Of a stretch of 34,553 nt of DNA, positions 14,835-23,575 are shown one piece after another; within the stretch, counting starts at the first letter, position 1; each line of letters begins with the position of its first letter. The notes under the pieces are model-generated. The model made no database searches. It worked only from the letters and a program-made list of their open reading frames with translations, and was not told the DNA's origin. The position numbers were made by a program, and so were the translations under genes. This DNA comes from Candidatus Zhuqueibacterota bacterium (lineage in GTDB: Bacteria; Zhuqueibacterota; Zhuqueibacteria; Residuimicrobiales; Krinioviventaceae): contig RQOI01000657.1 of NCBI GenBank assembly GCA_003854995.1, positions 1-34,553 on the forward strand, given 5' to 3'.

Positions 14835-15764
14835 CTAGTCAAACTTGTCACCGAGGGCGATATGAAAACCGCGGCTGAATTCGCCGGCGCTCATAGTCGC
14901 GCGTCCCTCGGGCTTGAGCTGCAGCAGCGACAGGACGCCATCGCCGGTCTGCACGTCGATGGGGCCATTCTTGCCTATGGCAATGATTTGCCCCGGCAGA
15001 GCGGCGGGCGCCATCACGCCACTCACACGACTGCGCATTATTTTGATCCGCTTGCCGCGAAACAGGGCATAGCAGCCGGGAGCAGGCGACAAGCCGCGGA
15101 TGAGGTTGTGGCACGCCGTCGCGCTTTTCGACCAGGAGAGCTGCTCCAGCTCTGCCGTGAGCTTGGGCGCCCTGGTCGAGTCGCCGCTCTGTCTCCTCGG
15201 CATCAATGTGCCGGCAGCAATGCCATCGATCGTCTCCAGCACCAGCTCAGCCCCCATGATCGACAGCGCATCATGCAGTTCGCCGGCCGTCATGTCATCC
15301 GTGAGCGGCAGCGAGCGCTGCAATAGTATTTCGCCCGTATCGACCTTCTCATCGATGTAAAAGGTCGTCACGCCGGATTCCTTCTCGCCATTGATCAGCG
15401 CCCAGTTGATAGGAGCAGCGCCCCTGTATTTTGGCAGCAGTGAGGCGTGCAAATTGAAGGTCCCTTTTGCCGGCAGACGAAACACAGCGGGCGGCAGGAT
15501 GCGAAAAGCGACGACGACAAATAAATCCGCATTCCACGACCGTAATTCGCTGATAAAGCCAGGATCCTGCAGCTGCTCAGGTTGCAGGATGGGCAGCGCA
15601 TAGTCCACGGCCAGGTTTTTGATCACCGGCGCGCCCATCTTTCTGCCGCGCCCCATCGGTCGGTCCGGCGCGGTCACCACGCCCGCGATCGTGTGCTCGC
15701 TCTGCTGAAGCGCTTTCAAACTGGGAACAGCGAAATCCGGCGTTCCCATGAAAACAATCTTCAT
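14835..15764 (-). CDS. fmt: Methionyl-tRNA formyltransferase
   Basis: 309 residues, typical length. N-terminal formyl-transferase Rossmann domain with MKIVFMGTPDFAVPSL and the catalytic trio Asn104, His106 and Asp142 in NLHASLLPKYRGAAPINWA and KVDTGEIL. The C-terminal domain has an OB fold (from about 205). It formylates initiator Met-tRNA with 10-formyl-tetrahydrofolate before translation initiation. The gene overlaps the end of yajC by 4 bp and rsmB follows after 3 bp. A def gene (peptide deformylase), often nearby, is not in the window. Confidence 0.97.
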   Translation of the reverse strand: MKIVFMGTPDFAVPSLKALQQSEHTIAGVVTAPDRPMGRGRKMGAPVIKNLAVDYALPILQPEQLQDPGFISELRSWNADLFVVVAFRILPPAVFRLPAKGTFNLHASLLPKYRGAAPINWALINGEKESGVTTFYIDEKVDTGEILLQRSLPLTDDMTAGELHDALSIMGAELVLETIDGIAAGTLMPRRQSGDSTRAPKLTAELEQLSWSKSATACHNLIRGLSPAPGCYALFRGKRIKIMRSRVSGVMAPAALPGQIIAIGKNGPIDVQTGDGVLSLLQLKPEGRATMSAGEFSRGFHIALGDKFD

Positions 15765-16111
15765 CTGCTTTTCCCGGTCGGCATGCGCTCCTCGGCGGTC
15801 AGGTTCTGCGCGATGGAGCTCTTCAGGAGCTCGATTTTGACGTTCTTGTCGATCTCAAGGATGACGACCTTATCATTCTTAAAGCCTCTGACAACGCCAT
15901 AGAAGCCGCCGACGGTCAGGACGCGATCACCGGATTGAACTTGCTGAACCATCATCTGATGCTGCTTCTGCTTGCGCGCTTGCGGACGAAAGATCAAGAG
16001 CCACATGATCAAAAAGATGAGAATGAGCGGCATGAACATGGTCAGCGGATTACCACCCTGTCCACTCGTCCCTGATGGACCCATGGCAAAGACAGACAAT
16101 AAGAAATGCAT
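15761..16111 (-). CDS. yajC: Preprotein translocase accessory subunit YajC
   Basis: 116 residues. One membrane helix near the N-terminus (MFMPLILIFLIMWLLIF, about 24-40) precedes a small cytoplasmic domain with the family motifs RPQARKQKQHQMM and SGDRVLTVGGFYGVV. YajC associates with SecDF and the SecYEG channel. The ATG at 16111 has AGGAGG at good distance. It lies 24 bp after tgt, the classical tgt-yajC order. The usual partners secD and secF do not follow; fmt does, overlapping by 4 bp. They must lie elsewhere if present. Confidence 0.94.
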   Translation of the reverse strand: MHFLLSVFAMGPSGTSGQGGNPLTMFMPLILIFLIMWLLIFRPQARKQKQHQMMVQQVQSGDRVLTVGGFYGVVRGFKNDKVVILEIDKNVKIELLKSSIAQNLTAEERMPTGKSR

Positions 16112-16135
16112 GTGCTTCCTCCTGTGATTGGTTGA

Positions 16136-17266
16136 TCAAGGTTGATCGTTATGATATCGAGACAGAAATTGCTTTTTAAACTCGGCAAATCGATTGTGCA
16201 AAATCGCCTTGCGCGCGCGCTCCATCAGTGACATATAGAAATAGAGATTATGGAAACTCAACAGTTTCAAAATCAACAACTCTTTTGCCACATACAAATG
16301 GCGCAGATAGGAACGGGTGAAGTGAGTGCACGTGTAGCAGTCGCATTCACTGTCCAATGGCTCAGCAGAGTCCTTGTGTGCGACATTTTTGATGTTCAGT
16401 GGCCCGGCCGCAGTGAATGCCTGGCCATTGCGACCGTTGCGAGTGGGTATGATGCAATCGAACATGTCGATGCCGCGCTCAATCGCATTCAGCAGATCAT
16501 CAGGCTTGCCCACTCCCATGAGATAGCGGGGCTTTTGTTCCGGCAGCCGTTCGGTCACGATCCCGGTCATCTCATACATTGCCTCTTTTGGCTCGCCGAC
16601 CGACAGGCCGCCGATGGCATATCCCGGAAAATCCATGTCGACGAGCTGTGCAGTGCACTCCCGACGCAAGTCCGGATAGACGCCTCCCTGGACAATGGCA
16701 AAGAGAGCCTGCGAATGGCCATGCAGTGGCGGCGCCTGCTGAAATTCAGTCATACTCGTCCTCGCCCACGCTGCTGTGCGGCGAATGGATTTTCGCACGT
16801 AGCTGAATTCGGCCGGGAATGGCACGCATTCATCCAGAACCATCATGATATCCGAGCCGAGGTCGCGCTGGATCTGCACCACTTTTTGCGGTGAGAAAAA
16901 ATGTTGCGAGCCGTCCAGATGCGATCTGAACTGCAGGCCGTCTGGCGTGACCTTGTTCAGATCATTCAGGCTGAATATCTGAAAGCCGCCGCTGTCGGTT
17001 AAAATCGGTTTATGCCAGCCATTGAACCGCTGCACTCCGCCGGCGCGTCGCACCACGTCTGATCCCGGTCGCAAATAGAGATGATAGGTGTTGCTCAACA
17101 TGATCTGGGCGCGAATCTCACTCAGATCCTGTGGCGACAGGGCTTTCACTGCAGCCTGCGTGCCGACGGGCATGAAGACCGGCGTCCTGATTTCGCCATG
17201 GTCTGTCTTGAGAATGGCGGCGCGGGCGCCCGTGCCCTTGTCTTTTCTGACGAGTTGAAATTGCAT
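16136..17266 (-). CDS. tgt: tRNA-guanine(34) transglycosylase
   Basis: 376 residues, full length. TIM barrel with the catalytic acid Asp91 (TDSGGFQIF), the nucleophile Asp in MFDCIIPTRNGRNG (about 267), the substrate-loop GGLSVGEPKE, and the C-terminal zinc site CDCYTCTHF...RHLYVAKE. It exchanges guanine-34 for preQ1 in tRNAs with GUN anticodons (Tyr, His, Asn, Asp), a step of queuosine synthesis. The gene begins 26 bp after radA and is followed by yajC. The other queuosine genes (queA, queC-E) are not in this window. Confidence 0.97.
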   Translation of the reverse strand: MQFQLVRKDKGTGARAAILKTDHGEIRTPVFMPVGTQAAVKALSPQDLSEIRAQIMLSNTYHLYLRPGSDVVRRAGGVQRFNGWHKPILTDSGGFQIFSLNDLNKVTPDGLQFRSHLDGSQHFFSPQKVVQIQRDLGSDIMMVLDECVPFPAEFSYVRKSIRRTAAWARTSMTEFQQAPPLHGHSQALFAIVQGGVYPDLRRECTAQLVDMDFPGYAIGGLSVGEPKEAMYEMTGIVTERLPEQKPRYLMGVGKPDDLLNAIERGIDMFDCIIPTRNGRNGQAFTAAGPLNIKNVAHKDSAEPLDSECDCYTCTHFTRSYLRHLYVAKELLILKLLSFHNLYFYMSLMERARKAILHNRFAEFKKQFLSRYHNDQP

Positions 17267-17292
17267 CGGCGATATCGATAAAAGACATTCTT

Positions 17293-18663
<1,371 letters not shown>

Positions 18664-18688
18664 TGCAAAATATTCACTATATTCACAT

Positions 18689-18713
18689 AAAAAAAGCCGC
18701 GAGAATCGGCGGC
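18689..18713 (-). terminator. Terminator-like hairpin in the radA leader
   Basis: On the minus strand GCCGC, an 8-nt loop region (GATTCTC inside) and GCGGC (18713-18696) are followed by seven T (18695-18689), 25 bp before the radA ATG. No minus-strand gene lies upstream that would need termination, so an attenuator of the radA transcript is possible. Confidence 0.55.
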
Positions 18714-18746
18714 AGCATTTCACTCTTCGCCCATCAATGGCGGATA

Positions 18747-18776
18747 AACTTACAAAAAATTTACACATAAATGCAA
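18747..18776 (-). promoter_or_regulatory. Candidate radA promoter
   Basis: -35 TTGCAT (18776-18771), 18-bp spacer, weak -10 TAAGTT (18752-18747). The -35 copies the one used by the tRNA and sulfatase promoters, but the -10 is poor. Confidence 0.3.
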
Positions 18777-18849
18777 GCGATTTCGGACGTGCCTCTGCTT
18801 CTGACACGGCGCACGCATCCTCGCTTGCACGCACCATCGTGGAGTCTAT

Positions 18850-19161
18850 ATGAAATTCCCGCTTTTATGCGCTCTTTTGCTCGTCCTGGCCTGTTCAAAA
18901 GGCGATGAAACCGTTCGGCCGGACGTCGCGCGTTTTTTTCAGGTCTACCAAACTTTCGTCGAGTTGAACCAAGCGGATGGCAACTTGTTCATGGACAAAA
19001 GTGCGCTGATGGACTCGGCCCTGACCCTGCATGAAATGAGTCCGGCGCAGTTCGACACAACGCTCGCTTACCTGGAACGCCATCCGGAGATCTTTCTGCA
19101 GGCGTTTGAACAATTTGACGACAGCTTGCAAGCCAAGCTGAAGATAGGCCTCGTCGACTAG
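18850..19161 (+). CDS. Small lipoprotein, DUF4296-like
   Basis: 103 residues, the only plus-strand gene of the window. ATG at 18850 with GGAG at 18841-18844. The N-terminus MKFPLLCALLLVLACSKGDE is a lipoprotein signal with lipobox LVLAC, so Cys15 would be lipidated. The mature part is short, acidic and helical (FQVYQTFVELNQADGN, MSPAQFDTTLAYLERHPEIF). The pattern of a helix pair, a residue-sparse linker and a xxQFxxSLxYxxxHPE-like segment recalls the DUF4296 lipoproteins of Bacteroidota-type genomes; this is a similarity by eye. Function unknown. Its stop codon TAG (19159-19161) shares the palindrome CTAG with the stop of convergent uvrC. Confidence 0.75.
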   Translation: MKFPLLCALLLVLACSKGDETVRPDVARFFQVYQTFVELNQADGNLFMDKSALMDSALTLHEMSPAQFDTTLAYLERHPEIFLQAFEQFDDSLQAKLKIGLVD

Positions 19162-21005
19162 GTTTTTTCGCTCGCATCGTCGTGCAGGTGCGCGTAAATG
19201 ATGCCGGCCAGCCGGGCGGAGATGGAGCCGATGGCCAGCTCGTCAGCGGACGCTGCCCTGATATTGTCCATGGATCGAAAATGGCGCAGCAGCTCTGCCT
19301 TGCGTCTCTCGCCGATGCCGGGAATGCTGTTGAGCTCTGATGTCAAGGTGCGTTTCGACCGCAACGCACGATGAAATGTCACGGCGAATCGATGCGACTC
19401 ATCGCGCACTCGCTGCACCAGCCGCAAACCGGCGGAATCGCGCGGCAAATTCTGCGGTTCCGCAAATCCAGGCTTGTAAATCTCATCGAGTCGTTTTGCC
19501 AGTGCAATGATCGGCTGATTCTCCAGTGCGAGCTTTTTCAGCGCAGCACAGGCGGCATTGAGCTGCCCTTTGCCGCCGTCAATCACGATCAAATCAGGGA
19601 GCGGCTTTTTTTCCTTGAGTTGACGCGCATAGCGACGGCGAACCACTTCGTTCATCATGGCAAAATCATCCGGCGTTTTTTTGCCGCGGATTTTAAAGCG
19701 ACGATACTCACTCTTGGCAGGCCGGCCATTGATGAAACAGACCATGGAGGCGACGGGATCCGTGCCCTGAATATTAGAGATATCAAACCCTTCGATGCGC
19801 TTTGGGGGACGGTCGAGCTGCAGCGATTTTTGCAGCGCCTTGACAGAGCCGGCGATATAGTCCCGTGACTGCAGTTTTTTCAATTTCAATTCATCCAAAT
19901 GATATCTGGCGTTGCGCGTGCACATGTGCAAAAGCTTCATCTTTTCCCCTCTTTGCGGGAAAAGCAGCTTGACGCGTCGACCACTCTTTTGTGACAGCCA
20001 CTCTTCGAGAAAGAGATGATCGTCGCCAAAATGACCTGGCACCAGAATTTCGGGCGGCACATCCTCCACTTTCAAATAAAATTGCTGCAAGAATGCCTTG
20101 GTGATGGCCGCGACATTTTCACCTTCGGTGTGTTCGAGAAAAAAGTGATCCTTGGCTATGATTTTGCCCTCGCGCACGCGAAAGACGACGCTGCAGCCAT
20201 CGCCGTCGTCAACCGCGGTGGCGATGATGTCTCGATCCGCCAGATGGTTGTCCAAAACCTTCTGGCGCTCGGAAAATATGGTGATGGATTGCAGCTGATC
20301 GCGCAACTGAGCTGCTTCTTCATAGCGTCGCTCCTGTGCCAGGGCGAGCATGCGCGTTCTGATATCTCCTTCAAGTCTGGCGGTATTGCCTTTGATGAAT
20401 TCAATGATATAACCTATCGTTCGCTGATATTCCTCTTGAGAGACCAAGCCCTCGCAGGGCCCGGAACAACGATGGATATGATAATTCAGGCAGACCTTGA
20501 ATTTTCGTTCTCCGATCGTCTTGTCGTTCAGAGGCAAATTGCATGAACGGATCGGGAAAATTTTTTTGATGGTCGTCAGCAGGGCTTTCATGCGCATGAC
20601 ATTCGTGTAGGGGCCAAAATAGCGTGAGCCATCACGAACGACCTTTCTCGTCGGGAAAATTCTCGGATACGGCTCATTCGTCACGCGGATGAAAGGAAAG
20701 CTTTTATCATCCTTGAGATTGATATTATAGCGCGGCGTGTGCTCTTTGATGAGATTCGCTTCGAGGATGAGCGCCTCGACCTCGGTGTCGGTGATGATCG
20801 TCTCGAGGTCGTGGATATGCGAAATCAGATGCAGCGTCTTTGAATCGATGCGCCGGGACTGAAAATAGGAGCGCACGCGATGGCGGAGCACCTTGGCTTT
20901 GCCGATGTAGATGATTTCGCCATTCTTGTTTTTATAGAGATAAACCCCCGGCTTTATGGACAGATTGTCGAGCTTTTCCCGCAAATTGTCAGGCAGAGGT
21001 TTCAA
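19158..21005 (-). CDS. uvrC: UvrABC system protein C
   Basis: 615 residues, full length. The N-terminal GIY-YIG nuclease domain (GVYLYKNKNGEIIYIGKAK) makes the 3' incision. It is followed by the UVR/UvrB-binding helix pair (about 200-240), the RNase H-like nuclease domain (IEGFDISNIQGTDPVASMV; VIDGGKGQL) making the 5' incision, and two helix-hairpin-helix motifs (LNSIPGIGERRKAELLRHF). It acts with UvrA and UvrB in nucleotide excision repair. The start is TTG at 21005, 26 bp after the AAA+ gene, so the two are probably co-transcribed. No LexA-like box was seen upstream. Convergent with the lipoprotein gene. Confidence 0.96.
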   Translation of the reverse strand: MKPLPDNLREKLDNLSIKPGVYLYKNKNGEIIYIGKAKVLRHRVRSYFQSRRIDSKTLHLISHIHDLETIITDTEVEALILEANLIKEHTPRYNINLKDDKSFPFIRVTNEPYPRIFPTRKVVRDGSRYFGPYTNVMRMKALLTTIKKIFPIRSCNLPLNDKTIGERKFKVCLNYHIHRCSGPCEGLVSQEEYQRTIGYIIEFIKGNTARLEGDIRTRMLALAQERRYEEAAQLRDQLQSITIFSERQKVLDNHLADRDIIATAVDDGDGCSVVFRVREGKIIAKDHFFLEHTEGENVAAITKAFLQQFYLKVEDVPPEILVPGHFGDDHLFLEEWLSQKSGRRVKLLFPQRGEKMKLLHMCTRNARYHLDELKLKKLQSRDYIAGSVKALQKSLQLDRPPKRIEGFDISNIQGTDPVASMVCFINGRPAKSEYRRFKIRGKKTPDDFAMMNEVVRRRYARQLKEKKPLPDLIVIDGGKGQLNAACAALKKLALENQPIIALAKRLDEIYKPGFAEPQNLPRDSAGLRLVQRVRDESHRFAVTFHRALRSKRTLTSELNSIPGIGERRKAELLRHFRSMDNIRAASADELAIGSISARLAGIIYAHLHDDASEKT

Positions 21006-21031
21006 AATCGATTCCGCTTTTTTACGCGCTT

Positions 21032-22561
21032 TTACTTTTTTTCATAGGATTTCTTGATCAGCTCCTCCAAGCGCTCTTTGGGATTCTTGATGATATCCGC
21101 ATTCACAATGAACTCCTCCCAATTCAACAATTTGAGACCATACTCATAGTCTGTGAGCAAGTCGCTGCAGATATCGTCAATATTTTTGCCTTTTTTCCTC
21201 GACATCTCCTGCAGCAGCTCGATGGCATCTTTCGTGAACGTGATGACGATATTGTTGCGGACGAGAAATCTCTTTTGAAAGCTCTTGATATAGTAATTGG
21301 TCAAAATTCTTTCGAGCTCGGCTTTCGAATTTTCCACGATCTCGCGCGTGATCACAATGTGATCCAGATCCGTATCGGGCAACAGCTTTTCGTACTTGAG
21401 CAGCAGCCGGTCAACCACACTTGTCAAGCCGCGCGCGCCGGTATGCTCTTCAAAGGCGAGCTCGGCGATGCGTCGCAACGCCGCATCGTCAAATTCAATA
21501 TCAATACCGTAGGCTTTCAAGTCCCGTTTTTTACCCAGAATGACCGTGCTGTTCGGATTCTTGAGAATTTGATAGAGCCCCTCAACATCCAGGCCATTCA
21601 GACTGACCACCACCGGCAACCGTCCGACAAATTCTGTTTCAAAACCAAATTTGATCAAATCCTCGGAACGGACCATTTTGAAAATATCTTCATCCGGCAT
21701 CTTGCGGACATCCGCTTCTTTATTGGTAAAGCCCATGGGCTGCTGATTCAGCCGTTTCCGTATGATATCGGTCAATCCGAAAAAAGCGCCGCTGGTGACG
21801 AACAGGATGTTTTTTGTATTGATCTTTTTTCGCTCGACCTTGCCGGTTCGTTGCGCCTGCATGGCTGCTTCCATCTGCGATGCCAAATCGTGCGGCACCT
21901 TGAGGTCCACTTCACCCTCTTCCATGAGCTTGAGCAGGTTGCGCTGCACGCCGCTTCGCGACACATCCGGCCCAAAGCCGTTGCCGGAAGAGGCGATCTT
22001 GTCAATTTCATCGAGATAGATGATGCCATACTCGGCGAGACGAATTTCGCCGTTCGCTTCGTGCACCAGATTACGGACGAGATCATCGACATCGCCACCG
22101 ACGTAACCGGTCTCGCTGAATTTCGTCGCATCGCCCTTGACAAAGGGCACGCCGATTTTCTTTGCGATCAATTTGATGAGATAGGTCTTGCCAACGCCGG
22201 TCGGGCCGATCATCAAGACATTGCTTTTAATGTTGCCGACGAGCGCCTCTATATCGCTATTGCTCGTCTCATATTTCATTCGGTTAAAGTGTGTCGCTAT
22301 TTTGGTCGCCAGCACCTCGACCGCTTCCTGCTGCCCGACGACGTACTCATTGAGATAGGCTTCCAGCTCTGTCGGCTTGAGATCAAAATTTATGTGCGGG
22401 AGCGGCTTTTCATCATTATTTCTTTCGCCAGGCGGATTGCCGAAGCGCTCCGCTTCCGGCGGAATGATGACGCGATCGCCGTACTTGTTGCGCAAAAAAT
22501 TGGAGACGTCGTTTCGTAGTTCCTCGGGACTGGGAGTTTTGCTATTTTCTATCGTGCTCAT
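21032..22561 (-). CDS. ClpX-like AAA+ ATPase without zinc-binding domain
   Basis: 509 residues from ATG at 22561, which has AGGAT at good spacing. The AAA+ module is clearly ClpX/HslU class: Walker A GPTGVGKT (119-126), pore loop GYVG (152-155), Walker B IIYLDEIDK (about 180-188), sensor 1 ILFVTSGAF, EFVGRLPVVVSL, and sensor 2 GARGL (about 375-379). Unlike ClpX it has no N-terminal C4 zinc finger. The ClpP-docking IGF tripeptide is replaced by MGF (about 276-278), and a C-terminal helical extension of about 110 residues (NNIVITFTKDAIELLQEMSR) follows. No clpP is in the window. It should be an ATP-driven protein unfoldase; partner protease and substrates are unknown. It precedes uvrC by 26 bp. 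Confidence 0.85.
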   Translation of the reverse strand: MSTIENSKTPSPEELRNDVSNFLRNKYGDRVIIPPEAERFGNPPGERNNDEKPLPHINFDLKPTELEAYLNEYVVGQQEAVEVLATKIATHFNRMKYETSNSDIEALVGNIKSNVLMIGPTGVGKTYLIKLIAKKIGVPFVKGDATKFSETGYVGGDVDDLVRNLVHEANGEIRLAEYGIIYLDEIDKIASSGNGFGPDVSRSGVQRNLLKLMEEGEVDLKVPHDLASQMEAAMQAQRTGKVERKKINTKNILFVTSGAFFGLTDIIRKRLNQQPMGFTNKEADVRKMPDEDIFKMVRSEDLIKFGFETEFVGRLPVVVSLNGLDVEGLYQILKNPNSTVILGKKRDLKAYGIDIEFDDAALRRIAELAFEEHTGARGLTSVVDRLLLKYEKLLPDTDLDHIVITREIVENSKAELERILTNYYIKSFQKRFLVRNNIVITFTKDAIELLQEMSRKKGKNIDDICSDLLTDYEYGLKLLNWEEFIVNADIIKNPKERLEELIKKSYEKK

Positions 22562-22717
22562 TCTATCCTCATCAATTTCTTTCGAATCACAACAATCCCG
22601 ATTGCAAGAACTATTCCACAAGATTCTCGCTGCCTGCAGGCGTGCAGAACAGCACTGTTTCGGCACGCCGGCGGGCGTTTCTGACAGATTGGCGTATTTT
22701 AGTGCACTTTGGCAGCG

Positions 22718-23575
22718 CTATGAGCGCAAGAGCAGGCTGATATCCAGTGCTTTTGCCGAATGGGTCAACGAGCCCACAGATATGAAATCGACGCCCGTCT
22801 CGGCGATGTCGCGAACAGTGGCGAGCGTCACGTTTCCCGATGCCTCCAGCGGGATTCGGCCATGCACGAGGAGGACGCTCTGTCGCATCTCCGCTAAACT
22901 CATGTTATCGAGCATGATTCGATCGACGTCGAGCGACAGCGCCTCTCGCACATCGTCGCTGTTCTGCGTCTCGACCTCAATTTCGACCTGAAAATTGTGC
23001 GCCTGCATGTAGCGGCGGCATCGATCGACGGCATGGCGCATGCCGCCCGCGGCAGCGATATGGTTTTCCTTGATGAGAAACATGTCATACAGTCCGATGC
23101 GATGGTTGTCGCCGCCGCCGCAGCGCACCGCGTATTTCTCCAACAAGCGCCAGCCGGGCGTCGTCTTTCTGGTGTCCAGAATTCTCGCCTTTGTGCCCAG
23201 GATTGCATCGACGAATTGGCGCGTGCAGGTGGCGATGCCGGATAATCGTCCGACAAAGTTGAGGCAAATTCGCTCAGCGACAAGTATGCTCTGCGAAGGC
23301 CCGGAGAGTTGCAGGAAGGGCTGTAAAAGACCGACGCGATCGCCATCCTTGACAGCAGCTTCGACGATGACGGCCGGATCAACTCGCTGAAAAACCAGCT
23401 TTACGATATCCAGACCGCAGACGATGCCCTCCTGTTTGGCGATGATGACGGCGGTTGATTGCTGGCGGCTCGCATTCAGCGCCAGAGTCGTGATGTCGCC
23501 GCGATCGCCCAGATCTTCGGCAAGCGCGCTGGCGACCAGTCGGCGCGCGGCCCGATGTAGAGCACGCGTGTCTAT
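22718..23575 (-). CDS. nadC: Quinolinate phosphoribosyltransferase, probable ATA start
   Basis: 285 residues if initiated at ATA (23575-23573). Motifs: EDLGDRGDITTLAL near the N-terminus, LNFVGRLSGIATCTRQF, the catalytic ILDTRKTTPGWRLLEKYAVRCGGGDNHR, MFLIKENHI, EIEVETQNSDD and IMLDNMS. It converts quinolinate and PRPP to nicotinate mononucleotide in NAD synthesis. There is no ATG, GTG or TTG in the first roughly 125 codons of the conserved protein. The nearest upstream ATG (23773) would add 66 Arg/Ala-rich residues encoded inside the TPR gene in another frame. ATA overlaps the TPR stop as ATAG, like the usual ATGA coupling. nadA and nadB are not present here. Confidence 0.9.
   Translation of the reverse strand: MDTRALHRAARRLVASALAEDLGDRGDITTLALNASRQQSTAVIIAKQEGIVCGLDIVKLVFQRVDPAVIVEAAVKDGDRVGLLQPFLQLSGPSQSILVAERICLNFVGRLSGIATCTRQFVDAILGTKARILDTRKTTPGWRLLEKYAVRCGGGDNHRIGLYDMFLIKENHIAAAGGMRHAVDRCRRYMQAHNFQVEIEVETQNSDDVREALSLDVDRIMLDNMSLAEMRQSVLLVHGRIPLEASGNVTLATVRDIAETGVDFISVGSLTHSAKALDISLLLRS

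Noticed and set aside
18664..18837. N-terminal extension of radA by 58 residues
   Set aside because: The sequence includes a terminator-like hairpin and is not conserved-looking; MAKAKEK at 18663 is the usual RadA start.
21275..22519. 414-codon plus-strand frame opposite the ClpX-like gene
   Set aside because: Antisense shadow caused by codon bias; the minus strand carries all AAA+ motifs.
22562..22717. LexA-like or other operator before the ClpX-like gene (AACAG-N2-CTGTT at 22648-22659)
   Set aside because: The half-sites are in the wrong arrangement and spacing for a LexA box, and no promoter is visible around it.
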